Below are positions 37,877-45,847 of a stretch of 64,000 nucleotides of DNA, one piece after another. Origin of the DNA: Brucella tritici. GTDB taxonomy: Bacteria; Pseudomonadota; Alphaproteobacteria; Rhizobiales; Rhizobiaceae. Every line of letters begins with the position of its first letter. The first letter of the stretch is position 1. The stretch spans positions 310,001 through 374,000 of the forward strand of contig NZ_WBWA01000002.1 of the NCBI RefSeq assembly GCF_008932295.1, in the 5' to 3' direction. The position numbers and the translations under genes were made by a program. Below the pieces are notes generated by a model. That model saw only the letters and a program-made list of their open reading frames with translations, searched no databases and was not told the origin of the DNA.

Positions 37877-38569
37877 ATGAGCGCAGGGAAAGTGCAGGAC
37901 ATAACGAATGAGGGGCAGGCTCCGGGGCTTGGAGATGTCGCTTATCGGGAAATGAAAGAGCGCTTGATACGGGGGGAGTATAAGCCTGGTAAAAAGCTTA
38001 CCGTCCGTGCCGTGGCCGAAGATCTCGGATTTAGTTCCACGCCTGCGCGGGATGCAATCAACCGTCTTGCTGGTGAGGGTGCGCTGGTCTATTCGGGACC
38101 GAAAACTGTAATCGTACCGGTCTTGAATGAAGACAGTTTGCGTGAGATTACGCTAATTCGCCTCGCTCTTGAAGGTCTAGCGGCGCAGCTGGCGGCGAAC
38201 TCAGCGACCGTTGAAGATATTGAAAGACTTCAAGATATTCAAAATTATATCAACGATGCGCTGGATCAGCGCGATTACGAGACGGCTTTACGGTATAACA
38301 AAGATTTCCATTTTCATGTTTATGGAATGGCCGGGCTGCCGCGGCTTTTGTCAATGATTGAGGGGGCCTGGCTTAGGGTTGGCCCATCTCTTTATGATCT
38401 GTACCCAGAGTTTGCCGAAGAGAAATATGGTGTGCGCAATCACCAACTGGCAATCGAGGCGCTTGAAGAAAAGGATGGCGCATCCTTGCGTGCTGCTTTC
38501 GAAAGCGACATTCGGGATGGATATCGGCGCTTGCGCCAGGCGGCGCGAGTGCGCTCCGAAACAAGATAG
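37877..38569 (+). CDS. GntR-family regulator with FCD domain
   Basis: A 230-residue protein. The N-terminal winged helix has the GntR pattern AYREMKERLIRGEYKPGKKLT, then RAVAEDLGFSSTPARDAINRL. The C-terminal all-helical FCD domain carries the metal/effector residues in ALRYNKDFHFHVYG and GVRNHQLAIEAL. FadR-subfamily regulators with this domain bind organic or amino acids. It lies between the importer and the aminotransferase operon, and matching palindromes flank it on both sides, so it very likely controls both and itself. Confidence 0.88.
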   Translation: MSAGKVQDITNEGQAPGLGDVAYREMKERLIRGEYKPGKKLTVRAVAEDLGFSSTPARDAINRLAGEGALVYSGPKTVIVPVLNEDSLREITLIRLALEGLAAQLAANSATVEDIERLQDIQNYINDALDQRDYETALRYNKDFHFHVYGMAGLPRLLSMIEGAWLRVGPSLYDLYPEFAEEKYGVRNHQLAIEALEEKDGASLRAAFESDIRDGYRRLRQAARVRSETR

Positions 38570-38600
38570 ATTTTTGTTGTATGGACTTGACCTTTCGTAT

Positions 38601-38616
38601 TTTTGTTGCAACAAAA
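38601..38616. promoter_or_regulatory. Perfect palindrome, candidate GntR operator of the aminotransferase operon
   Basis: TTTTGTTGCAACAAAA is a perfect 16-bp palindrome 54 bp before the aminotransferase start and 32 bp after the gntR stop. A half-site with the same left arm (TTTTGTTGTA) lies at 38572-38581. Together with 37830-37845 it gives the same operator on both sides of the regulator gene. Confidence 0.7.
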
Positions 38617-38669
38617 GTGCAAAGGTAACGCAAAAGCGTTAGCTGATGTGCGTTTAAAAGGCCTAATCA

Positions 38670-40022
38670 ATGATACCTAGTCCGAGAATAAACCGTGGCG
38701 ATCCGGTGCAGAGAACGGAATCGTCACGCCTTTACGCCCGCAGCTTGCAGGCTTTGCCGCAAGGTGTTTCACGCGCCACGATCGATATCGATCCGATACC
38801 GATCTACATTGACCGTGGTGATGGCGCCTATCTGGTTGATGTGGACGATAACCGTCTTCTGGACCTCAACAACAACTTCACCACGCTTATACACGGACAC
38901 GGCTTCGAACCGGTTGCGGAAGTGGTTGCTAGGCTATTGCGTAACGGAACCTGTTTTTCCAATCCGACGGAACACGAGGTCGCACTGGCTGAATTGCTGA
39001 TCTCGCGGATCCCGGCAATGGAAAAGGTTCGCTTCGTCAACAGCGGGACCGAAGCGGTCATGTTTGCAATCAAGGCCGCTCGAGCGTTCACAGGTCGCTC
39101 TGCGATCGTTCGCTTTGAGGGAGCTTATCACGGGGGTTATGATTGGGCTGAAACGGGGCAAACCGGCACCTATCCCAATAACGGGTCCGGTCGAAACATT
39201 GCACGGCCAGGATATCATGGTGCGCCGTCCAGCCTTGGCGACGATGTGATCGTGCTCCAGTTCAATGACAAAGAGGGGATTGTTTCGAAACTCGAAGGCC
39301 ACGCGCATCGGATCGCCGGTATTTTGATTGATCCGATGCCGAGCCGCGCCGGGCTATTTGGGCCAAGCCAAGGATTTATTGAAGCGCTGACAATCTTCGC
39401 GCAAGAGCATGGCATTCTGCTGATCGCCGACGAGGTGTTGAATATCCGGCAAGGTTATAGGGGGGCTTCGGACCGTTACGGTCTTAGTCCCGATCTGATA
39501 GCAACCGGCAAGATCATTGGTGGCGGGTTTCCAATTGGAGCCATCGGCGGGCGCGCAGAAGTCATGTCGGTCTTCGAAAAACGGGATGGTAAGCTGCCGG
39601 TTCCGCAAGGTGGCACGTTCTCCGCTAACCCAGTCTCCATGGCGGCAGGTCTTGCCGCTATGAATGCATTGACACCTGATTCCTTTGCACGGCTTGAGGA
39701 ACTAGGAGATGCCTTGCGTTCACGTCTGGCTCAGATCGCTCAGTTGCGACAGGCACCTTATTCAATCACAGGAGCCGCTTCCCTCTTCCGCATTCATCCA
39801 AAACGTGAAGCGCCGACTGATTATCGCTCTTCGATTACGTCGCCTGATCAAGCCCTACGCATCCGAGAGCTCACACGGCATTTCGCCCGCAATGGCGTGC
39901 TGTTGCCCTTTGGGGCCGCGGCCAGCCTATCGACTCCGATGGGCGAAACAGAAGTCGACCTTATTGCCTCGCTTTTTGATGATTTCCTTGCACAAAACCC
40001 CGTACGGGAGGACAACTCATGA
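38670..40022 (+). CDS. Class III aminotransferase, glutamate-1-semialdehyde aminomutase-like
   Basis: A 450-residue fold-type I PLP enzyme. Class III motifs are clear: NSGTEAVMFAIKAARAFTGR (phosphate-binding), GAYHGGYDW, LIADEVLNIRQGYRG with the PLP Asp, and TGKIIGGGFPIGAIGG with the Schiff-base Lys. The GGGFPIGAIGGR stretch and overall spacing are those of the GSAM branch. HemL itself would be a housekeeping gene in an ALAS-using alphaproteobacterium only by exception, so this is probably a GSAM-like aminotransferase acting on another amino acid. Its end overlaps the ThDP enzyme start (ATGA). Confidence 0.85.
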   Translation: MIPSPRINRGDPVQRTESSRLYARSLQALPQGVSRATIDIDPIPIYIDRGDGAYLVDVDDNRLLDLNNNFTTLIHGHGFEPVAEVVARLLRNGTCFSNPTEHEVALAELLISRIPAMEKVRFVNSGTEAVMFAIKAARAFTGRSAIVRFEGAYHGGYDWAETGQTGTYPNNGSGRNIARPGYHGAPSSLGDDVIVLQFNDKEGIVSKLEGHAHRIAGILIDPMPSRAGLFGPSQGFIEALTIFAQEHGILLIADEVLNIRQGYRGASDRYGLSPDLIATGKIIGGGFPIGAIGGRAEVMSVFEKRDGKLPVPQGGTFSANPVSMAAGLAAMNALTPDSFARLEELGDALRSRLAQIAQLRQAPYSITGAASLFRIHPKREAPTDYRSSITSPDQALRIRELTRHFARNGVLLPFGAAASLSTPMGETEVDLIASLFDDFLAQNPVREDNS

Positions 40023-41734
40023 TACATGCCGCAATTACAGACAGCGTTGCCGATCGAATCGCTCAAGCACTTGTCCGCCATGGCGTGGAAGTGATCTTCG
40101 CACAAAGTCTGCCCTCCGCTGTTATTCTTGCCGCGGAAGCACGTGGCATTCATCAGATCGCCTATCGTCAGGAAAATATGGGGGGAGCGATGGCGGACGG
40201 TTATGCCCGCGTTTCCGGCAAAGTGGGTGTCGTCGCGGCGCAGAACGGTCCGGCTGCTACGCTGCTTGTTCCACCATTAGCTGAAGCCATGAAGGCGAGT
40301 ATTCCAGTTGTCGCGCTTGTACAGGACGTCGAGCGAAATCAAACGGACAAGAATGCCTTTCAGGATATCGACCAAATCGCCCTCTTCCAATCCTGCACAA
40401 AATGGGTTCGTCGACTTAATGTGGCCGAGCGCGTCGATGACTACATCGATGCAGCTTTTACCGCGGCGACAAGCGGGCGATCGGGACCGGTTGCGCTTTT
40501 GTTGCCTGCGGATCTGCTGCGTAGCCCGGCTCCGAAGGTCGATAAGCCGAGAACTGCTTGTCTTGGCTACTGGCCGCTCGACAGGTTTTGTCCATCCCAT
40601 GACGTTATTCAGGCTGCGGTAGATACTATTGCTGAAGCTCGCAACCCTGTTGTGCTTGCCGGCGGCGGTATTCATGCCAGTGGCGCAGCGGCGGCGTTGG
40701 CCCGGCTTCAAGAGATAGCCTCCCTTCCTGTGTTCACGACGAATATGGGCAAAGGGGTGGTTGACGAATTCCATCCTCTATCTGCTGGCGTTCTAGGATC
40801 TCTGACTGGTCCTAGATCGCTGGGTTTCCACAGTCGTCAACTTATGAATGAAGCCGATCTGGTAATCCTTGCCGGAACACGCACCAATCAGAACGGAACC
40901 GACAATTGGCAGCAGATTCCTGCTACTGCAAAAGTCATCCACATTGACATCGACCCCAGCGAGATCGGACGTAATTACGAGGCGTTGCGTTTGCATGGCG
41001 ATGCACGCGAAACACTCACGGCCTTATGCGAAGGGTTGTCTAAACGAACCTTCCTTCAGCGTAGTATGCCGCGCCTCGCCTATGAAGAGAGAATTGCCGG
41101 TTTCTGGACGAAATATGATGAATCTCGTCGACCAGTTCTTGAAGATCGGTCAGGTGCCATGCGGCCTGAGCGCGTTATGCAGGAACTGCAGCCCTGGCTC
41201 GATCATGACGTCACGGTTGTGGCGGATGCGAGCTATTCGTCGATGTGGGTTGTCGGTCAGCTTCGCTGTCGCAAGGTGGGCACGAGATTCATTACACCGC
41301 GCGGGCTTGCTGGCCTTGGATGGGGCCTACCGCTTGCGATGGGGGTAAAGGTTGCCCGGCCTGACAAGCCGGTGGTTGTCCTCGTAGGAGACGGTGGATT
41401 TGCACACAGCTGGGCCGAACTGGAAACGATGATACGTATGCAGCTACCCGTCACCGTCATCCTCTTGAATAATGGCGTGTTGGGCTTCCAGAAAGATGCG
41501 GAAACAATAAAATTCGGCCGCTATACAACGGCGTGCCATTTTGCACCGGTCGATCACGCGGCGGTCGCTTCAGCGTGCGGATGTCGATCTGCCACCGTCG
41601 ATAATGCTGCTGACTTATCGGAGCAGCTACGTCGGAGCATTGAAAGTGGTAAACCGTCGCTCATTGAAGTGATTACGGATCCCGACGCTCATCCTCCGCT
41701 TTCACTTTTTGCCGCAATGGATCATGCAGCATGA
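40019..41734 (+). CDS. Thiamine diphosphate-dependent enzyme, acetolactate synthase large-subunit-like
   Basis: A 571-residue member of the IlvB/benzoylformate decarboxylase superfamily. The catalytic Glu is in YRQENMGGAMADGYAR near residue 50, the ThDP/Mg motif GDGGFAHSWAELETMIRM runs to ILLNNG near residue 485, and the FAD-like or NAD-like central domain is present (VVLAGGGIHASG). The family decarboxylates 2-oxo acids and may ligate the product to a second carbonyl. No small IlvN-type subunit is encoded, so it is unlikely to be a housekeeping acetolactate synthase. It lies between the aminotransferase and an SDR, overlapping both by four bases. Confidence 0.82.
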   Translation: MIHAAITDSVADRIAQALVRHGVEVIFAQSLPSAVILAAEARGIHQIAYRQENMGGAMADGYARVSGKVGVVAAQNGPAATLLVPPLAEAMKASIPVVALVQDVERNQTDKNAFQDIDQIALFQSCTKWVRRLNVAERVDDYIDAAFTAATSGRSGPVALLLPADLLRSPAPKVDKPRTACLGYWPLDRFCPSHDVIQAAVDTIAEARNPVVLAGGGIHASGAAAALARLQEIASLPVFTTNMGKGVVDEFHPLSAGVLGSLTGPRSLGFHSRQLMNEADLVILAGTRTNQNGTDNWQQIPATAKVIHIDIDPSEIGRNYEALRLHGDARETLTALCEGLSKRTFLQRSMPRLAYEERIAGFWTKYDESRRPVLEDRSGAMRPERVMQELQPWLDHDVTVVADASYSSMWVVGQLRCRKVGTRFITPRGLAGLGWGLPLAMGVKVARPDKPVVVLVGDGGFAHSWAELETMIRMQLPVTVILLNNGVLGFQKDAETIKFGRYTTACHFAPVDHAAVASACGCRSATVDNAADLSEQLRRSIESGKPSLIEVITDPDAHPPLSLFAAMDHAA

Positions 41735-42510
41735 CAGTCGGCGCGCGTGAGCGTATAGCGGTCGTCACCGGGGGTAGTTCCGGTATTGGGCTGTCAACGG
41801 TTAGACGATTGGCGCAAGAAGGCTACAAAGTAGCTTTTTTCGGGCAGACACCTCAGCGAGTCTCGGCGGCTGGCGAAATGCTCATTTCGCAGTTCGGGGA
41901 AGATACCATCTTTTATCGAAGTGCAGACATAAATGAGCCGACAGCAATTGTCGGTTTTTTCGATGAGGTGCGAAGCTATTGGGGGTCGCCAGACACACTG
42001 ATCTGTAATGCTGGCATATCACCCAAAGCCAAGGATGGCAAAGCTGCAACGTTTGTCGAAACGTCGACAGAGGAGTGGAGCGCAGTCCTTTCAACCAATC
42101 TGATTGGACCTGTCCTTTGTTGCCAATGGGTTTTACCTAATCTGATTAAACGGCGCTTCGGCAGAATTGTTTTGGTTGGCTCTATCGCCAGCAGGGCCGT
42201 GCCCTGCCTCGCTGGCAGCGCTTATACCGCATCAAAAGCTGCGCTATCGGGTTGTCTTCGTTCTCTCGTGTCCACACTTGGCGGCACCGGAGTTACGACC
42301 AACATGGTTGCGCCGGGACATGTAGTAACCGGAATGACTGGCCCGATTGATTCCGATGCAAATCGCAATGCTCTTTTGCGTATTCCAGTCGGTCGGCTGG
42401 GGAGCCCTGACGATGTAGCAGCTGTAATTGCTTTCCTGGCTTCGGAAAATGCTGGCTTCGTCAATGGCGCCACGATCGATGTAAACGGTGGAGAATATGT
42501 TTCCCCTTAA
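41731..42510 (+). CDS. Short-chain dehydrogenase/reductase
   Basis: A 259-residue classical SDR. The cofactor site is TGGSSGIGLS (residues 14-23), followed by NAG in LICNAGISP, the catalytic Ser in LVGSIAS and YTASK for Tyr and Lys. The C-terminal INGGEY-type ending VNGGEY fits the FabG-like group. The basic or acidic residue that selects NADP or NAD is unclear. It probably reduces or oxidises the product of the preceding enzymes. The ATG overlaps the ThDP-enzyme stop. Confidence 0.88.
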   Translation: MTVGARERIAVVTGGSSGIGLSTVRRLAQEGYKVAFFGQTPQRVSAAGEMLISQFGEDTIFYRSADINEPTAIVGFFDEVRSYWGSPDTLICNAGISPKAKDGKAATFVETSTEEWSAVLSTNLIGPVLCCQWVLPNLIKRRFGRIVLVGSIASRAVPCLAGSAYTASKAALSGCLRSLVSTLGGTGVTTNMVAPGHVVTGMTGPIDSDANRNALLRIPVGRLGSPDDVAAVIAFLASENAGFVNGATIDVNGGEYVSP

Positions 42511-42528
42511 TAGTGCTTCAGCAGGGCG

Positions 42529-43221
42529 ATGAATGTTATGTCGAAGATTCTTATAAAGACATCTGACGCGCAATTGTTTTTGATGCTTCGTCATCTGCTC
42601 TCGGTTGAAGGGTTCGATGCGGAACTCGTATCAGAGATCAGAGACCTGACCAGTGCCGAGATAGGCGGCGAACTGAATGCGAGCGTCTTGATACTGGACA
42701 GCGGCGAGGCTGACCTTTTCGAGTTTTCTCACCTCAAGGGGCAGCTTCCCGGTCTCGCACTGATTTTACTGGCAAAGAGCGGTATCGATAGTAGGCTCGG
42801 GATCAATGAGCGATTGGATCTTGTTCTGAAACGCCCGTTCGATCCATTTATTTTGCTACAGTTTCTCCAAAGGTACCGAGGCGATTTCACGGCTACTGGC
42901 GTCACACGAGTTGTTTTGACCTACTGCGACCTATTGCTGAACCGTTCGCAATTCAGGGTGTATCGAAACGGTCATCACATCGATCTCACACCGTTAGAAT
43001 TCAGTCTACTTGAAGCGCTCATGCAAAAGCCTGAAATTGTCTGGAGCAGGCAGGACCTTATCGATGCTGTATGGGGTCGAGGAGCTATCGGCGAGCCACG
43101 TACGGTCGACATTCATATCGGACATATCCGGCGTGCATTGGTGCGGCATGGTCCAAATCTGATCAGAACGGTGCAGGGCCGGGGCTACGCGCTCGATCGG
43201 CCTGCAGACCCGTTTCAGTAA
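42529..43221 (+). CDS. OmpR-type response regulator with degenerate receiver domain
   Basis: A 230-residue protein. The receiver domain keeps a possible phospho-acceptor in VLILDSGEAD and a lysine in LKRPFDP, but the usual acidic pair reads KTSD. The C-terminal winged helix is complete: LTPLEFSLLEALMQKPEIVW, VDIHIGHIRRAL and TVQGRGYALD. It is the last gene of the aminotransferase operon, 18 bp after the SDR. No sensor kinase is nearby. It matches the 31053-31751 regulator in size and layout, so the two cargo modules each carry one. ATGs at 42529 and 42538 are both possible. Confidence 0.82.
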   Translation: MNVMSKILIKTSDAQLFLMLRHLLSVEGFDAELVSEIRDLTSAEIGGELNASVLILDSGEADLFEFSHLKGQLPGLALILLAKSGIDSRLGINERLDLVLKRPFDPFILLQFLQRYRGDFTATGVTRVVLTYCDLLLNRSQFRVYRNGHHIDLTPLEFSLLEALMQKPEIVWSRQDLIDAVWGRGAIGEPRTVDIHIGHIRRALVRHGPNLIRTVQGRGYALDRPADPFQ

Positions 43222-43224
43222 GTT

Positions 43225-43449
43225 TCAATTCATGAGGCGCTGAAAAATCCGCGTCCAGAACTGAAAATTTCGCTGATCGTCTTCGAACCAGGCGTCGAGT
43301 GCAAAAAGCGCGGCAGCTGTGGGGGCTGTGTCTGCATAGATTCGCCTCGTGGCATCCACAATCAGACTGTCTTCAGCGCCATAACGGATAGCATCCTGCT
43401 GCAAAAGTTCCCGGGCGGCTCTCACATTCGAAATTTGCAACACAAGCAT
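43225..43449 (-). CDS. Small hypothetical protein, convergent with the OmpR-type gene
   Basis: About 74 residues, helical, with RAARELLQQDAIRYGAED and a C-terminal FWTRIFQRLMN. AGGAGGA lies directly before an ATG at 43449, too close for ideal use, and a GTG at 43443 has better spacing; the frame is open to 43476. No family was recognised. It ends three bases from the convergent OmpR-type gene. Confidence 0.5.
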   Translation of the reverse strand: MLVLQISNVRAARELLQQDAIRYGAEDSLIVDATRRIYADTAPTAAALFALDAWFEDDQRNFQFWTRIFQRLMN

Positions 43450-43835
43450 TCCTCCTGCGCCCGGCGGAGGGTTCAATGAATAGAGCCGGACGTTGTGGAG
43501 ACCGCATGACGGCTTTTTTTAACAGCAATCGCTGTATCGTCGTCCCTGGCATGTGTTGTTTGAGAATGCACTGTCTTGTAACAGAATCAAATAGTTGTGG
43601 CAACAATCGGAAACAAGGTTTAGATGAATCTCAAGATATTTCGAGGAGCGCAACAACAAAGGAAAATAAGTGCTGTAGGATCGGTGGAGAAAACTCATAT
43701 CTCGTCGGCAGAGCCACATAGGAATAAAATCGCACAAACTTTGCAAAGGCTTTCTTGATCGACGTCGTTCAATTTTGCAATTTAAGCCCACATTCAAAAT
43801 AGTTCGCCCTTACTTTTTGACCGACAGGTGCGCCC
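43450..43835. other. 386-bp gap, no gene recognised
   Basis: Short frames on both strands have no supportive features. This gap separates the cargo module from the MNT-HEPN gene and the virB region. Confidence 0.4.
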
Positions 43836-44744
43836 GTGCTGATGAAAGACCGTATTGATCACTTGCCTCACGTAAAGCAGCGTGAGTTGCAGCGCGTGCT
43901 GGAAGTTATCTTCGAGGAATTCGAGGATGCGCTCAAGGAGGGGGCGGCCGAGTTCAAGAAGCGCGGTCGTATCGTCAAGACCATTTTGTTCGGATCGTAT
44001 GCGCGCGGCACACAAGTGGATGAACCGTATACCGGCAAAGGCTACCGTTCCGATTTTGACCTGCTGATTATCGTCAACAATCGTAAGCTGGCGGACTTTG
44101 AGTTCTGGCGAAAAACCGAAGACCGGCTTATGCGCCTGCGTGATGTGCAGACTCCGGTAAACTTCATCGTCCATTCTTTGCGTGAGGTAAACACGCGAAT
44201 TAAGGAAGGGCGATATTTCTTCACTGACATCCGCAAAGAAGGCATTGTACTTTACGAACTCGATCCCGAGCCGCTCGCCCAACCCGGTATTCTTAATCCG
44301 GAAGACGCCCATCGTATTGCAAGAGAATATTTTGATGATCGGCTACCGCATGCACGAAATTTCGTACTGACCGCCAATTTTTGCATTGAGACGGGAATTT
44401 TCAAAGAGGCGGCCTTCCTGCTCCATCAAGCGATAGAACAGGCGTATTCCACGTTCCTGTTGGTAACAACAAACTACTCTCCGTCTTCGCACAATCTGAA
44501 ATTCCTGCGTCGGCTCTCGGAAGGGCAACGCAATGAGTTGGCCAAGGCATGGCCGCAAGATCAACAGCGTTACAAGGCGTGGTTCAATATCGTCAATGAA
44601 GCTTACGTGAAGGCGCGGTATTCTCCGCATTTTGATATCACCGAGGAAGCACTACGATGGCTCCTGAAGCAAACGAACCTGCTTATCGCTCAGATTGAGA
44701 AAATCTGTTCCGATTATCTGGAAGAAATGAACGATGCGCGATAG
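43836..44744 (+). CDS. MNT-HEPN fusion protein (nucleotidyltransferase plus HEPN domain)
   Basis: A 302-residue protein. The N-terminal nucleotidyltransferase has GSYARGTQ followed by SDFDLLIIV, the GS and DxD signatures of minimal nucleotidyltransferases (residues about 50-80). The C-terminal half is helical, with FCIETGIFKEAAFLLHQAIEQAY, the usual HEPN core, and ARYSPHFDI near residue 268, which may be the R-x-n-H site. As separate genes these domains form toxin-antitoxin pairs, HEPN being an RNase and MNT its AMP-transferring antitoxin. A fused form is less common and might guard the element. The start is GTG at 43836 or ATG at 43842. Confidence 0.78.
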   Translation: MLMKDRIDHLPHVKQRELQRVLEVIFEEFEDALKEGAAEFKKRGRIVKTILFGSYARGTQVDEPYTGKGYRSDFDLLIIVNNRKLADFEFWRKTEDRLMRLRDVQTPVNFIVHSLREVNTRIKEGRYFFTDIRKEGIVLYELDPEPLAQPGILNPEDAHRIAREYFDDRLPHARNFVLTANFCIETGIFKEAAFLLHQAIEQAYSTFLLVTTNYSPSSHNLKFLRRLSEGQRNELAKAWPQDQQRYKAWFNIVNEAYVKARYSPHFDITEEALRWLLKQTNLLIAQIEKICSDYLEEMNDAR

Positions 44745-44868
44745 ATGGCGCAGAAAAATTCAGTCGGAAGTATGTCCGTTTTATGATTGTTTCGGTTTGC
44801 TGAGTCTGCAAAGCTTATGAATGTCGATCCAGTTGAAATAATTTTTATAGTATAGGCGCCAGTATCCA

Positions 44869-45216
44869 TTAATTTGTTGACCGAATTTGCGCAAAAACCT
44901 CAGGCGCAAACTCGAACTGTCGCGCTGTGCCTCTGCCCATGGAATTCTTGCCCATTGTTTCGGTCAGAATGCCACGTTGTACAAGAGCGTCCATCGTTTC
45001 AATGACGCCGCCGCGGGTCATTCCTGTAAAAACCATAACATTAGCAAGGGTTAAAGGCTCATGAGCCTGATGCATCATATAGAGGATGTTTACCATTCCA
45101 ATCTGTTTGATGCGGGATTGAGGTGATTCATCCGCGAGCGGTTTTTCGAGAATTTCACGAACCGCGAAAACCGCCAGTGCCTGACTTTGCCATCGATCAC
45201 TTAAAAAGCTTGCCAT
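44869..45216 (-). CDS. Winged-helix (MarR-like) regulator next to virB
   Basis: A 115-residue protein with a winged helix: IKQIGMVNILYMMHQAHEPLTLANVMVFTGMTRGGVIETMDALVQRGIL, followed by a short wing. It is divergent from the virB operon with 85 bp between them, an ideal location for a repressor of that promoter. In some rhizobial conjugation systems a winged-helix repressor, RctA, controls virB from a similar location; whether this protein is an RctA homologue cannot be decided here. Confidence 0.7.
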   Translation of the reverse strand: MASFLSDRWQSQALAVFAVREILEKPLADESPQSRIKQIGMVNILYMMHQAHEPLTLANVMVFTGMTRGGVIETMDALVQRGILTETMGKNSMGRGTARQFEFAPEVFAQIRSTN

Positions 45217-45301
45217 TTTTTTAACTATGCATTATTTAATCAGTATGAGTGCTGATGACATTACTTCATCATAACGTCGAAAGACGGTCGATAACGGAGT
45301 T
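45217..45301. promoter_or_regulatory. Divergent promoter region between the winged-helix gene and virB
   Basis: Eighty-five bases separate the two starts. They include an inverted repeat TGATGA (45253-45258)/TCATCA (45266-45271) and AT-rich sequence near 45225-45250 that could contain a -10 element. The dyad is a candidate site for the winged-helix protein. Confidence 0.45.
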
Positions 45302-45844
45302 ATGAGCATGAGAAGCCTTCTCTTAAAACTTGCGATAGGGGTTATGGGTTGCGGTTCACTATACCTCATTCAAGCCCCCGACGCTCGCGCCGAAAGCTGG
45401 GGATGCCAAGTTATCCTGTGTTTATCCAATCCTGGCGGCCCAATGCAATATTCCGAATGTCGACCGCCTATCCAGAAACTCTGGAGTTGGCTGGCAAGAG
45501 GCCATGCATTTCCCACTTGCAATGGTGTTGGTTTCAAAAGTTCGCGGCCGCGCTATGAGCCGTATTATTATCAATCCGGATATCGTCTATTTGCCGGACA
45601 AAGTGCAGGCGGACGTGCGACGACATGTATCTCAACATCTCTTCAGGCTGTGGATGGCGCCTTTTGCCGGAACGAAAGAAGCATCGCCTCCATTGAAAAG
45701 ACGGTCATCTCGCCGCGAATGCAGCGAAACAATAGCCGCAATCAATGCTTGGCATATGTAACCACCCGGCCATTCGTTCGCGAAAAACCGAGTTATATCG
45801 ATGTGACCATCGATCACTTGGGTAAGCACAGAGTGTGGTACTAA
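45302..45844 (+). CDS. TrbM-like exported protein, first gene of the virB operon
   Basis: A 180-residue protein with a signal peptide (hydrophobic segment after KLAIGV, cleavage near ARAES) followed by WGCQVILCLSNPGGPMQYSEC and PIQKLWSWLARGHAFPTC. This cysteine-containing pattern (CxxxLCLSNP, then C-x-PxI) resembles the TrbM/KikA group found with conjugation channels. Members are thought to assist mating-channel assembly in the periplasm; details are not settled. The ATG at 45302 follows ACGGAG. It lies four bases before virB1. Confidence 0.65.
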   Translation: MSMRSLLLKLAIGVMGCGSLYLIQAPDARAESWGCQVILCLSNPGGPMQYSECRPPIQKLWSWLARGHAFPTCNGVGFKSSRPRYEPYYYQSGYRLFAGQSAGGRATTCISTSLQAVDGAFCRNERSIASIEKTVISPRMQRNNSRNQCLAYVTTRPFVREKPSYIDVTIDHLGKHRVWY

Positions 45845-45847
45845 GCC

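Noticed and set aside
38670-42510. Taurine-type route (taurine-pyruvate aminotransferase plus sulfoacetaldehyde acetyltransferase)
   Set aside because: A class III aminotransferase next to a ThDP enzyme suggested it, but the aminotransferase is of the GSAM branch, the ThDP enzyme looks like acetolactate synthase rather than Xsc, and no phosphotransacetylase is present.
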